NCBI GenBank assembly: GCA_009777515.1
Contig: WRLR01000001.1
Span: 41,813 to 105,812 of the forward strand
Reading direction: 5' to 3'
Source: Oscillospiraceae bacterium
Lineage (GTDB): Bacteria > Bacillota > Clostridia > WRLR01
DNA: 64,000 bases
The position numbers were made by a program, and so were the translations under genes. The notes under the pieces are model-generated. The model made no database searches, had not been told where the DNA came from, and was given only the letters and a program-made list of their open reading frames with translations. Positions within the stretch are counted from its first letter, which is position 1; the number at the start of each line of letters is the position of its first letter. Below, one piece after another: positions 45,050 through 54,235 of the stretch.

Positions 45050-46600
45050 TTACTGCCTGACCAAGCGGATTGCCATGTATTCGCGGGCGGGCAGCGGAAT
45101 GGTAAAGGCGCCGCTGTGGATGCCGGCGTCCTCGATGGTCATGTTCCACGTGTCGATGACTTCCACCCTGTACGAGGCGCCGCTGTCGAACCTGAACCTT
45201 TTAAGGCTTGGGCGCCCGAGCCCCATGTAATAAAGATAATAACTGCCCGCATCGAAGATGCCTTCCGGGACTGCGGCCCCGCCGCCGCCAAAGAACGGGC
45301 GCTCATAGCGCAGGCCGGCGCCCGGCGCCTGCTCCAGTATGTCCCGGAGGAATGCGATCCGCGCCGGGCTCTCGCCGTGCAGCTCGCCCCCGTGGCTCCA
45401 CCATAGCACGTCGTCGGGGCGGACAAACGTTTCGCCGTGCCCCGGGTACCCGCCCTTGCAAGCGGACTCCCAGAACCTGCGCACCAACTCTTGCCCACTG
45501 ATGTTGCCCCAGCCGTGCTCGATATCCCCCTCGTAGCATATTTCGTCCAGTACCACGGGCTTTCTGTAGCGCTCCCGCCAGTCCCCGGTCATCTCGACGG
45601 TCAGGTATATGTCCTGCCGCTGGACGCTGCAGTGGGTGACCCACGGGCGCGAATGGTCATAAAAGTGCCTGCAGTTGTGAATGGAGCGCAAATGGTTATA
45701 TGGGTCCTGGCGGCATATGATGGCCGCGTACCTTTCCCAATCCGCCGTCGTCTTGGCCCGCATCAAATCGTACTCGTTCGCCAGCGACCACCATACATTG
45801 CGGAAAGCGGAGAAGCGGTTGACGACGTAGTTCCAGTACAGATCGTCCTCATCCGGGGACATCTTAGAGAAGCCCCAGCAGTCGTAGGGGTGCATGACGA
45901 TGATGTCGGCTTCGACGCCTATCTCCATCAGGTCGGCGATGCGCTTTTCAATCAGGCGGAAGTGCTCGGGGTTGAAGCGCGAAAAGTCCCAATCGTTGCC
46001 TTCGTACTGCGCTTGGTAGGAAAAATTGTCCGCCGTCAGCCCGGAGCGGTCGCACGGGGTCCCCTCGTATGGGTATGTGATGGGCTCGTGGAAGTTGTGG
46101 ACATAGTGCTTGGGGAATACGCAAAAGCGGATTTTGTTAAAGGGGCCGTTTTTCAGGGATTCCAGGGTTTTTTCCTGCAGTTCCTGGCTCTGGTGCGTCC
46201 AGACATAACATGTGGTACCCAGCGACACGTGCGGTGTGCCGTCCTCATATGCGAAATGGTACGTGTTTGCCACCCTGACGGGCCCGTGGTTGCCGGGCGT
46301 GGGCGCGGCGACCGTGAACGCGCCCTCCGCCGCCCCCTCCATGCAACTGCCAAAGACGCGGTAGCTGTACTCGCCCTCAAACGACGGCATGCACCTCACC
46401 CTGTATACGCCGCCCCCGTCATAGAATCCCTCTGCCTCCACCGTTTCGTTCTTATGCTTGAACACCCCCCGGACATTGTAGTCCGTGAACGGGTTGCCGT
46501 CCGTCTTCCCGGCGACGGCCACCTCAAATACGCCCCAGCGCTCCAAAACGGCGCTGCTACCAGTACCGGCCAAAGCGCCGGCGCTAATCAAATGGTTCAT
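45050..46600 (-). CDS. Glycoside hydrolase-like protein (DUF5060-DUF4038-DUF5605)
   Basis: The 516-residue protein has an N-terminal beta-sandwich (about 15-100; GNPFTDYNVRGVFKHKNETVE, YRVRCMPSFEGEYSYRVFGS), a TIM-barrel apiosidase-like middle and a C-terminal beta domain. Likely catalytic acids are E in WWSLANEYD and E in KPVVLDEICYEG, in the usual clan-A positions. No signal peptide, so it is cytoplasmic and probably acts on imported oligosaccharides. The family includes apiosidase-type enzymes; the real substrate is not shown. The ATG at 46600 follows GAGGAGG. Confidence 0.85.
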   Translation of the reverse strand: MNHLISAGALAGTGSSAVLERWGVFEVAVAGKTDGNPFTDYNVRGVFKHKNETVEAEGFYDGGGVYRVRCMPSFEGEYSYRVFGSCMEGAAEGAFTVAAPTPGNHGPVRVANTYHFAYEDGTPHVSLGTTCYVWTHQSQELQEKTLESLKNGPFNKIRFCVFPKHYVHNFHEPITYPYEGTPCDRSGLTADNFSYQAQYEGNDWDFSRFNPEHFRLIEKRIADLMEIGVEADIIVMHPYDCWGFSKMSPDEDDLYWNYVVNRFSAFRNVWWSLANEYDLMRAKTTADWERYAAIICRQDPYNHLRSIHNCRHFYDHSRPWVTHCSVQRQDIYLTVEMTGDWRERYRKPVVLDEICYEGDIEHGWGNISGQELVRRFWESACKGGYPGHGETFVRPDDVLWWSHGGELHGESPARIAFLRDILEQAPGAGLRYERPFFGGGGAAVPEGIFDAGSYYLYYMGLGRPSLKRFRFDSGASYRVEVIDTWNMTIEDAGIHSGAFTIPLPAREYMAIRLVRQ

Positions 46601-46675
46601 ACCCTGCCTCCTCATCGCCCGCCATATGTCAGCTTCAGTTTCGCAAACAAGTCCTCTAAAATAAACCGGAATATT

Positions 46676-48124
46676 TTACAGGCTGGCCAGCGCGTCGAAC
46701 CATCCGGCGCGCTTTTGCTGCCGCGCCGCTTGCTCCATCGCCGGGACGTAGCGCACGCGCGTGACGCTTTGTGTGACGGACGCCGGGTATATGCCCAATG
46801 CGATCCCGGCAGCCGCAGCGGCGCCAAACGCGGACAGGTCCGCCATGGAGGCCGCTGCCACCGGAATATTTAGGATATCGCTTTGGAACTGCATTAGGAA
46901 TCCGTCGTTCGCTGCGCCGCCGTCCGCCCTCAGCTCCTGCATGGTAAGCCCGGACTCGCCTGACATGGCGTCCACGACGTCGGCAATCTGGTATGCGATG
47001 CTCTCCTCTGCGGCGCGGACTATCTCCGCCTTGCCGGTCGTCCTGGTCATGCCCCGGATAAGCGCCTTTGCGTCCGGCTTCCAGTGGGGCGCACCCAGGC
47101 CGGTGAAAGCCGGTACTATGTAGGTGCTGTCCATGGGGTTGGCGGCGCCGGCGACGGCGCCTGCTTCGCGGTCTGACGCAAGCAGCCCCAGGCTGTCCAC
47201 GAGCCACTTGATGACCGCGCACGAGTAGTTGATGTTCCCCTCCAGCACATATGTAGCAAGCCCCCCCATGCGCCACGCCAACGACGCCGCGAGGCCTTTG
47301 CTGCTCGGGACTTTTTTGGGCCCGACGTTCATCATCACCGACGAGCCGGTGCCGTATGTGGCCTTGGCCATGCCCACCCTGTCGCATCCCTGCCCGAACA
47401 GCGCCGCGTGGGAATCGCCAAGCGCTGCATGGATGGGTATGGGGCTGTCAAAAAATCCTTCGAAATCCGTCTCCCCGAAACAACCGTCGCTGTCCCGTAT
47501 CTCGGGCAGCATCGACGGCTTTATATTGAACAAGGAGCATATGTCCTCGTCCCACCGCAACGCCCCGATGTCCATCAACTGAGTCCTGGATGCGTTCGAA
47601 TAGTCCGTATAAAAACATTTCCCGCCGGTCAACTTGTATATGAGCCAACTGTCCACCGTGCCGGCGCAGAGATCGCGATGCTGCAACTGGCCCGCCTCCC
47701 CCAGTACCCACGCGATTTTGGCGGCGGAAAAATACGGTGAAAGGGGGAGCCCGGTCTTCGCTAAAATGGCGCTGCCGCTCCCCGCCAGCCGGTCGCATAT
47801 GGCCTGGCCCCTGTTGCACTGCCAGACGACCGCGTCCATGACCGGTACGCCGGACATGCGCGCCCACACGAGCGCGGTCTCCCTCTGGTTCGATATGCCG
47901 ACGCAGGCAATGGAAGACTTTGGCACGCCGGACTTTTCCACGACGCCCCTTACGGCGCCGACTGTGTTCGCGTAAATCTCCATCGGGTCGTGCGAGACCC
48001 AGCCCCGCTTGTCGACAATCTGCCTGTGCGGCAGGCTGTGCCTGTACGCTGGCGCGCCCTCATTGTCAAAAAGGATGGCCTTGGTACCGGCGGTGCTTTG
48101 ATCGATGGCAAGCACGTATGTCAT
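46676..48124 (-). CDS. FGGY family carbohydrate kinase (glycerol kinase-like)
   Basis: The 482-residue protein phosphorylates a polyol or sugar with ATP. Seen: LAIDQSTAGTKAILFD (phosphate 1 motif), GISNQRETALVWA and VWQCNRG, PYFSAAKIAWVL, GTVDSWLIYKLTGGK, GDSHAALFGQGC, and LRADGGAANDGFLMQ. Several motifs read like glycerol kinase, but the neighbours (fucose-isomerase-like and glycoside hydrolase) point to a sugar. The substrate is unresolved. The ATG at 48124 lies two bases after the preceding gene's stop, with GAGGGGCG upstream. Confidence 0.88.
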   Translation of the reverse strand: MTYVLAIDQSTAGTKAILFDNEGAPAYRHSLPHRQIVDKRGWVSHDPMEIYANTVGAVRGVVEKSGVPKSSIACVGISNQRETALVWARMSGVPVMDAVVWQCNRGQAICDRLAGSGSAILAKTGLPLSPYFSAAKIAWVLGEAGQLQHRDLCAGTVDSWLIYKLTGGKCFYTDYSNASRTQLMDIGALRWDEDICSLFNIKPSMLPEIRDSDGCFGETDFEGFFDSPIPIHAALGDSHAALFGQGCDRVGMAKATYGTGSSVMMNVGPKKVPSSKGLAASLAWRMGGLATYVLEGNINYSCAVIKWLVDSLGLLASDREAGAVAGAANPMDSTYIVPAFTGLGAPHWKPDAKALIRGMTRTTGKAEIVRAAEESIAYQIADVVDAMSGESGLTMQELRADGGAANDGFLMQFQSDILNIPVAAASMADLSAFGAAAAAGIALGIYPASVTQSVTRVRYVPAMEQAARQQKRAGWFDALASL

Positions 48125-48126
48125 GG

Positions 48127-49536
48127 CTACTCGCCCCTCAGATAGGCTTTTATTTCGCCTTCGTTCTCGTCGTACAGGTCCGGGCCTATGCCCAGGTATT
48201 TGCAAGCCTCATATAGGACCGGGACGACGTCCGCGTGGATGCCGACACAGTGGTGTATGTAGGGCCCCTCGACAATCTTGGCCTCCAGGCGCTTCCAGTT
48301 TTCCACCTCGATCCAAAGATACGTTCCTTTCGTATAGGGGCCGTCGACGCCTTTCGCGGCGCCCATGAGCAAGCTGTATTCGCCGTTGTCCCCGTCGAAA
48401 CGGGCCAGTGTGATGTCGCCATGCTTCGACTGGGCCGACACGGCGCCGGGGTGATCGAACGCCAGGGGGTAGCCGAGCACTGGCTTTTCCCTGGATATCG
48501 AAAGGGGCCACGGCCCGCAGTGCTGCAGCAATTCGCCGTTTTCGTTGTCGGGGTGGCGCACGGTCCAATCAGCGAAAAAAATGGGGGCATCGCCCATGCC
48601 TGCGGCTTGGACGAGGAGGGCGGTAACCGCGCCGTGTATGTCTGTCTCGCACACCACGGGTAGGCCTTCGTCGGTGAGGAGCGCGTTGGCGCAGCAGGGC
48701 ATAATGCCTATCTCGTCCTGCAGGGCGTTCCAGCACTGCAGCGCGACGGCCGAGCAGCCGTACCGCGCGGCCAGCGACTCCATAGCCACTTTTAGGGCGG
48801 CGACGGTCGCAACCTGCTCCGGCTTAATTCTGACGTCCATGTGCTCGTTAATATAGCGGACGGTTTGGGCCGTCCGGCTGCCCTTATCTTCCTTTGCGGC
48901 CCTGATGGCCTGCGTTAGCTCCGTCATGGGCACGGGGGCCAGTTGGATATTGAAGCGCTCCAGCAGCTCGCCCTCGTTGCACATGGTAGTAAGAAAGTCG
49001 TAGGGGCGCGGCGCGATCTGTAAAATCCTCGCACCCCGGAACGCCTTTACGACACTGCACACGCGGAGGAAAGTATCGATGCCCCTCTCGAACTCCGGGT
49101 CGCTGAGCCTGCAGTTTGTCATATAGGTGAAAGGGGCGCGGAAGCGGCGGAGGACCTTGCCTGTGGCGAACAGGCCGCACTGGCTGTCGCGCAGGCGGAC
49201 GCCCTCCTCGTCGGGCCGCTCGTCCCTCGGCCCCCACAAAAGGACGGGCACGCCAAGCTCCTTTGCCAAGCGGGCCACCGCATACTCTGTCCCAAAATTG
49301 CAATGGGGGACAAAAAGCCCGTCGACCCCACAGGCCCTGAACTTGGCGGCGGCTTTTGCGACGCCGTCGTCGTCGTAGAGGAGGCCTTCGCCGTTTATGT
49401 CGTCGATGTCGATAAACTGCACATTGAGCTCGCGCAGCCGCTCTGCCGTCAGCCCTCGGTATTTTACGGCATCGGGCGCGCTGAATATGCTCCGCCTGGT
49501 GGGCGCGTACCCCAGTACTATTTTACTTTTTTTCAT
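48127..49536 (-). CDS. L-fucose/L-arabinose isomerase-like family protein
   Basis: The 469-residue protein resembles the fucose/arabinose isomerase C-terminal family (COG2407): VLGYAPTRRSIFSAPDAVKYR at the start, VDGLFVPHCNFGTEYAVA, LWGPRDERPDE, AVALQCWNALQDEIGIMPCC, CETDIHGAVTALLVQ with metal-binding-type Glu and Asp, and HHCVGIHAD. Members interconvert aldoses and ketoses or are of unknown activity. First gene of the three-gene reverse sugar operon. Substrate unknown. Confidence 0.85.
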   Translation of the reverse strand: MKKSKIVLGYAPTRRSIFSAPDAVKYRGLTAERLRELNVQFIDIDDINGEGLLYDDDGVAKAAAKFRACGVDGLFVPHCNFGTEYAVARLAKELGVPVLLWGPRDERPDEEGVRLRDSQCGLFATGKVLRRFRAPFTYMTNCRLSDPEFERGIDTFLRVCSVVKAFRGARILQIAPRPYDFLTTMCNEGELLERFNIQLAPVPMTELTQAIRAAKEDKGSRTAQTVRYINEHMDVRIKPEQVATVAALKVAMESLAARYGCSAVALQCWNALQDEIGIMPCCANALLTDEGLPVVCETDIHGAVTALLVQAAGMGDAPIFFADWTVRHPDNENGELLQHCGPWPLSISREKPVLGYPLAFDHPGAVSAQSKHGDITLARFDGDNGEYSLLMGAAKGVDGPYTKGTYLWIEVENWKRLEAKIVEGPYIHHCVGIHADVVPVLYEACKYLGIGPDLYDENEGEIKAYLRGE

Positions 49537-49639
49537 TTGTCTTAGGCTCCATCATAAAATCTTCATTTTAAAGTTTTACGCACATCATGGTAATTATCTT
49601 AATATCCGTTTGTGATAATTGAGTTTTTCCGACACAAAA

Positions 49640-49960
49640 TCATTGCCTTTCATATAGTAACACCCCTTCTTTGCGTATATGCGATTGAAAGGTTGTGCCC
49701 TCAGAAGCATTGTTGAAATCGAATACACGGTTCACTAAAACATCCAGCGAAACGTTCCTGTCTGCTAAACCTTTCTGGATTGTATACGCAGTTTTGAACG
49801 CATCAAGGCTGTCATCTATGATAACTAATAAATCAATATCGCTTCCATCATCGGGTACGCCATATGCATGTGAACCAAAGAGGTATACCCGTGAAACGCC
49901 CTCAATGTCGGAAATATATGAAATATAGCGATCGAGCTCCGTTTTGGAATCAATATCCAT
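49640..49960 (-). CDS. MntA-like minimal nucleotidyltransferase
   Basis: The 106-residue protein has the nucleotidyltransferase motif starting GSHAYG and ending SDIDLL, which fits GSX10DXD of MntA antitoxins exactly, and a third Asp in VSLDVLV. MntA adds AMP groups to the HEPN toxin HepT. The ATG at 49960 follows GGAGGTGA, a better start than the longer frame. It is AT-rich relative to its neighbours. No HEPN gene is adjacent; the HepT-like gene is 4.9 kb downstream, after the sugar operon. Confidence 0.85.
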   Translation of the reverse strand: MDIDSKTELDRYISYISDIEGVSRVYLFGSHAYGVPDDGSDIDLLVIIDDSLDAFKTAYTIQKGLADRNVSLDVLVNRVFDFNNASEGTTFQSHIRKEGVLLYERQ

Positions 49961-50065
49961 AATGTCACCTCCGACAATGCAAAAATTTTGGCACAAGCGA
50001 AAATTGCGACTGTATTATAAAGCCTCATGGCAAAGCCCAAAAAGCCATTATGGATTATTTATAAA

Positions 50066-52363
50066 TCATACAGCCTGCTCCACGCGGGATATAATTTCGT
50101 TTTGGACGTCGGCGGAGAGCGTGGTGAAGTAGGCGCTGTAGCCGGCCACGCGCACCACGAGGTTCGCGTGCTCGGCGGGGCTTTGCTGTGCCGCCCGCAG
50201 GGACTCGGCGTCGACGGCGTTTATCTGCAGCTCCTGGCCGCCCAGGTGCATGAACGTTTCCACCAGCTTCGAAACTTTGCTGAGGCCGCCCCGGCCGCGC
50301 AGGGAGGACTGCGAAAACTTGATGTTGCACGTGTTGCCGGCGGCCCAGTGCTCCACGTTGTTGAGCCGCGCAACGGACTTTAGCAGAGCGGTGGGCCCAT
50401 GCCGGTCGGCGCCTTGGCACGCCCCGACCCCGTCCACGAGCGGGGCGCCGGAGAACCTGCCGTCGGGCGACGCGCCCGTCTTGTAGCCGGAGTGGACATG
50501 GCCGTTGACAGGCCAGATGCCGCATGTATAGTGCCCGCCGCGCGCGTCGGGGTGCGAGCTTGTGAAGTCAGCGTGGACTGCGTACACGCGGTTCGCCAGC
50601 TCGTCTGCCTCCGCGACATCGTTGCCAAAGCGGCAGCTTTGGTTCAGAAACGCCTGGCGCATATGTTCATGGCCCTCGTAGTTCGCCCTGAGCGCGGCCA
50701 GCGCCTCGCCCATGGTGAAGCGTTTTTGCTCGAACACGAGTTTCTTAAGGGCCAGCAGCCCGTCCACGGCATTGGTCGCGCCCATTATGGCCACCCCCGA
50801 CAGGCTGTAGCGCGTCCCGCCGTCGACCATATCGCGGCGGTTCTGGATGCAGTCGTCGAGCAGGGAGGAGCAGAATGGGCAGTGCCCCAGCGCTTTTTGC
50901 GCGTCGCCGGCGATCTGCGCGGAGGCCACATTCACCCCGGAGAGCCAGCGCGACTGTTTGGCGTATGCGTCAAACAGCTCCTCGAACGTGGCGAACGCCG
51001 AGGCGTCGCCCGTGCGCGGCCCAAGCGCCTCGCCCGTCGTCAGCGAGCGCCCGTCGAACAGCGCCAGCTCCAGCGCCTTTGCGACGTTGACATGCCCACC
51101 GGCCGTCAGCCCCTGCATCTTCCCGCACACCGCCGCTTCGACGCAGCCCACGATGCCAAAGTCCTGCGCGTCCTCGCGCGAGACGCCGTTATGTAGAAGC
51201 GCCTTGATTATAATATTTTCGTTGAATAGCGCCGGCATGCCCAGCCCCGAGCCGATAACGCGCATCACATGGTCCCAAAAGCCGCCCTCGGCCCCCTCGT
51301 GCCAGCGCACGGACAGCGCGGGTTGGTTGAAGCCCGTCATGAGCGTCGCGTCGAGGCAGAGATGCGACAGTTCGTTCGAAATGTCGCGCCCGTCGGCGTC
51401 GCTGCCGCCCAGCGTAAGGTTTTGGAACGTTGTCATCTTGACGGTGGAGTCGATGTTCTCCATAAACTTCACCCACAGGTTCAGGAGCAGCTCGAAGAGC
51501 CCGTCCGCGCTGGCGCCGCCGTCTATGTCGTTTTTGTAATATGGATATATGTACTGGTCGAACCGCCCCGTGGAGATGGACCACCCCTTTTGCTCTATGT
51601 GCAGGGCGATGTGCGTGAACCAAAACGACTGCAGCGCCTCGTGGAAATTCCTTGCCGGATGCTCCGGCACGCGCCTGCACACCTCCGCGATGCGCGAAAG
51701 CTCGGCCTGCCGGGCGCTGCCCGCGCTCTCCTCGGCGGCGAGGCTTTCCGCGAGCGCGGCGTAGCGGTTCGCCCAGGCGACGACGCCTTCGCAGGAGATG
51801 GCTGCGGCGCGGCAAAAATCGGCGCCGGCGGCGTCGCCCTCCCCGGCGGCGCGCCCAGCCTCCCGCCGCGCGTCCTCAATTATGGCACTAAGCCCGCGCC
51901 TAATGGCCTTTTCGTAGTCGACAATCATATGCCCGAAACCGGTGTCCGTGCCGGTGACATAGCAGGCGGCAAGCTCCCGGTCGGCCAGCCTCACATAGTC
52001 GGGGTGCAGCCTGCGGCTCATTTCGCCGAGCGTCCTGCCCGGCCAGTATTCGGCCACCTCGGGCGGCCATCCGCCCGCGCCCCCGCTCCCGCCCCCGCCC
52101 AGCGAAAGGGAATATTCGGGGTACGCCGTCCTGTGCCCGAGCCGGGAGCTGCGCGATCCCACAAGCAGCTCGTCGTCCCTTATATAAATTGGCACATCGC
52201 GCAGTATGTCGCGCAGGGCCATGGCGCGGCGCACAACGGAAGGTTCGCCCTCGCTCTGTTTGTATGAGCGCGTAATGGCCGTCGCGCGCTCAAAGCAAGT
52301 GCCGCTCTCGGCGGCGAACAATCCGTCGCGTAGCCTCGTTATCCTTTCGGGCAATGCATTCAT
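50066..52363 (-). CDS. Glycyl radical enzyme, dehydratase/lyase type
   Basis: The 765-residue protein has the N-terminal pyruvate-formate-lyase-like fold, the active-site segment IVGCVEAAV with the thiyl cysteine and the following glutamate found in diol dehydratases and amine lyases (not the CC of PFL), and the radical loop RVAGYSAYF with Gly at about residue 741. Substrate could be glycerol, propane-1,2-diol, hydroxyproline or another; not decidable here. The N-terminal region has a Gly/Ser-rich loop near GGGGSGGAGG. No radical SAM activase is adjacent. ATG at 52363 follows GAGGGGG. Confidence 0.93.
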   Translation of the reverse strand: MNALPERITRLRDGLFAAESGTCFERATAITRSYKQSEGEPSVVRRAMALRDILRDVPIYIRDDELLVGSRSSRLGHRTAYPEYSLSLGGGGSGGAGGWPPEVAEYWPGRTLGEMSRRLHPDYVRLADRELAACYVTGTDTGFGHMIVDYEKAIRRGLSAIIEDARREAGRAAGEGDAAGADFCRAAAISCEGVVAWANRYAALAESLAAEESAGSARQAELSRIAEVCRRVPEHPARNFHEALQSFWFTHIALHIEQKGWSISTGRFDQYIYPYYKNDIDGGASADGLFELLLNLWVKFMENIDSTVKMTTFQNLTLGGSDADGRDISNELSHLCLDATLMTGFNQPALSVRWHEGAEGGFWDHVMRVIGSGLGMPALFNENIIIKALLHNGVSREDAQDFGIVGCVEAAVCGKMQGLTAGGHVNVAKALELALFDGRSLTTGEALGPRTGDASAFATFEELFDAYAKQSRWLSGVNVASAQIAGDAQKALGHCPFCSSLLDDCIQNRRDMVDGGTRYSLSGVAIMGATNAVDGLLALKKLVFEQKRFTMGEALAALRANYEGHEHMRQAFLNQSCRFGNDVAEADELANRVYAVHADFTSSHPDARGGHYTCGIWPVNGHVHSGYKTGASPDGRFSGAPLVDGVGACQGADRHGPTALLKSVARLNNVEHWAAGNTCNIKFSQSSLRGRGGLSKVSKLVETFMHLGGQELQINAVDAESLRAAQQSPAEHANLVVRVAGYSAYFTTLSADVQNEIISRVEQAV

Positions 52364-52377
52364 TGTAGTCCCCCTCA

Positions 52378-52407
52378 TTGTCAACTTAAAATTTTATAAC
52401 ATATCAT
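52378..52407 (+). promoter_or_regulatory. Predicted promoter of the GGDEF gene
   Basis: TTGTCA (52378-52383) is 18 bases before TATCAT (52402-52407). It lies in the AT-rich gap between the divergent glycyl radical enzyme and GGDEF genes. Confidence 0.4.
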
Positions 52408-52505
52408 AATAGTATCATATGTGCTAATATTAGTATTATTAAAAGGCGCGCTAACCGCTACGGCCTTATCATCTGGCAAATAGACGCTCGGCGGAGCAGA
52501 GGTAG

Positions 52506-54029
52506 GTGAACGAAATAGCGAATTCGCTGGTCGCCGGCATATATATCCCGTTTGCCATCATGACCTTTATAATTATTATAGAAATTTCCTTGCGCAACAT
52601 CAAGCACAGAGGCAGCAATATTTTTATCGTTTTGTGCGTCCTGGTCTTCTGCTGGTATGCATTGGACGTGGTCAAGGCATTGACGCAAAGCGAACTGCTG
52701 GCCAAGCTTTTTTGGAACCTGATCCTGATCTTCGTCGGGTTCATCCCGCCTGTGCTGCTGTTGTTCGTCCTGGATTTTTACCGGTTAAACCTGAAAAGCT
52801 TCGCCAGGTGGACGCCCCTACTATTTGCGGTCCCGTCCGTCACCACGCTGCTGGCGCTCACTTACCAGCGCCACGCGCTGATCTACGCGCGGCTCGACAT
52901 CGTCTCCCTCTCGCCCACGCATGAAATCACGCGCGTCTGGGGCCCTTGGTTTTGGGCGCACACCATCCACAGCTACATCGTCTCGATGATAATCATCAGC
53001 ATCATACTGGTCCGGCATTTTAACATGCCCCGGTTCTACCGCATGCCGTCGACCCTGATGGCGACGGGGATAAGCATCACATTGCTGGGCAACGTGATCA
53101 CGCTGATGGAGCTCATCCCCGCGTCCCTCGACCCCACATTGATCGGCACGAGCCTCGCGCTCATCTTCTTCAATTTCGCATTTATAAACAACGACAGGAG
53201 CAAGTTCGTACGTTTTTCCCACGGCAAAGTTTTTGACTACCTCGATTCATACATATTTGTCTTCGACGAAAGCAACCATGTCGCGCACGCGAACAGCCAG
53301 GCGCTCGAATGGCTGTCGTCTGTCGGGATCGCCCTGGAGTCTTTTGAAAACGATGGGATTACGGAGTCCCTTGTCCGCTGCGGCGCGACCAGAAGGGAGC
53401 TCGAACATGATAAGGGGGTCGATTTCTATTTTCCGGCGGAGCCCTTTTCTGTCGTGCTCAACATGCATGTCCAGCAGATGACGGACACAAATGGGGACTA
53501 CCTGGGCTCTGTCGTCATATTCAGCGATGTCACGCAGAACAGGTACCTGATTAACCGCCTGGAGGAAAGGGTCGGGGTCGACTCGTTGACGGGCATCCCC
53601 AACCGTATAGCCTACGAGGGGGCCAAGAACCGCCTAAACTGCGCCGAGAACCTTCCCCTCAGCGTGATCGTGTGCGACGTCAATGGGCTAAAGTCCGTCA
53701 ATGACAGCTTTGGGCACCAGTATGGGGATTTGCTTTTGCAGATCGCAGCGGAAACCTTGGAGGCTGCTTGCCCCGGCCGCGGGTTCATCGGCAGGATCGG
53801 CGGCGACGAGTTCGTTTTTTTGCTGCCCCGCACGGACGAGGCGACCGCATTGGACTGCATGGAAAGCATCAGGGCCATGATAGCGAACCGGGACAATCTG
53901 CCCTTCAGTTTGTCCTTGGCCTTGGGCGCCGCCACAAAGCATACCGTTGACGAGGACATCTCCATTGTGATCGATCTTGCTGACAGCATGATGTACGAAA
54001 ACAAGAGGAGCCTAAAAGCGCATGAATAA
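52506..54029 (+). CDS. Membrane diguanylate cyclase (7TM-PAS-GGDEF)
   Basis: The 507-residue protein has about seven hydrophobic segments in the first 225 residues (histidine-kinase N-terminal 7TM type), a PAS-like domain (about 240-345: YIFVFDESNHVAHANSQALEW) and a GGDEF domain (about 350-505). Seen: VDSLTGIPNR, VIVCDVNGLKSVNDSFGHQYGD and the intact active site GRIGGDEFVFLL. It should make c-di-GMP from GTP in response to a membrane or ligand signal; the ligand is unknown. GTG start at 52506 follows AGAGGT. Confidence 0.92.
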   Translation: MNEIANSLVAGIYIPFAIMTFIIIIEISLRNIKHRGSNIFIVLCVLVFCWYALDVVKALTQSELLAKLFWNLILIFVGFIPPVLLLFVLDFYRLNLKSFARWTPLLFAVPSVTTLLALTYQRHALIYARLDIVSLSPTHEITRVWGPWFWAHTIHSYIVSMIIISIILVRHFNMPRFYRMPSTLMATGISITLLGNVITLMELIPASLDPTLIGTSLALIFFNFAFINNDRSKFVRFSHGKVFDYLDSYIFVFDESNHVAHANSQALEWLSSVGIALESFENDGITESLVRCGATRRELEHDKGVDFYFPAEPFSVVLNMHVQQMTDTNGDYLGSVVIFSDVTQNRYLINRLEERVGVDSLTGIPNRIAYEGAKNRLNCAENLPLSVIVCDVNGLKSVNDSFGHQYGDLLLQIAAETLEAACPGRGFIGRIGGDEFVFLLPRTDEATALDCMESIRAMIANRDNLPFSLSLALGAATKHTVDEDISIVIDLADSMMYENKRSLKAHE

Positions 54030-54117
54030 TGCCGGGCGAGGCGTCGGTAATGCCGGGCAAAGCGTCGGCAACACAGTTGACGTTTGGCGCGCTGGGGCGA
54101 AATATCGGCCGTTTGCC

Positions 54118-54146
54118 TTGTTAAGCGCGAATGCGGGTGATATAGT
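54118..54146 (+). promoter_or_regulatory. Predicted promoter of ppk
   Basis: TTGTTA (54118-54123) is 17 bases before TATAGT (54141-54146). The gap also holds a short tandem repeat of about 21 bases (about 54030-54065, core AATGCCGGGCGAGGCGTCGG). Confidence 0.4.
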
Positions 54147-54235
54147 TATTATTGGCGGGGTATAAGGGATATTAGGGGTATATATGGATAGCGGGCTAAC
54201 GGGCGGGATGCGCGGGCGCAGCCGACGAGGACCGT

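Noticed and set aside
45437..46873. 478-codon forward frame opposite the glycoside hydrolase
   Set aside because: Val/Arg-rich shadow of a convincing reverse gene.
51269..52267. 332-codon forward frame opposite the glycyl radical enzyme
   Set aside because: Shadow of a gene with intact GCVE and glycyl loop motifs.
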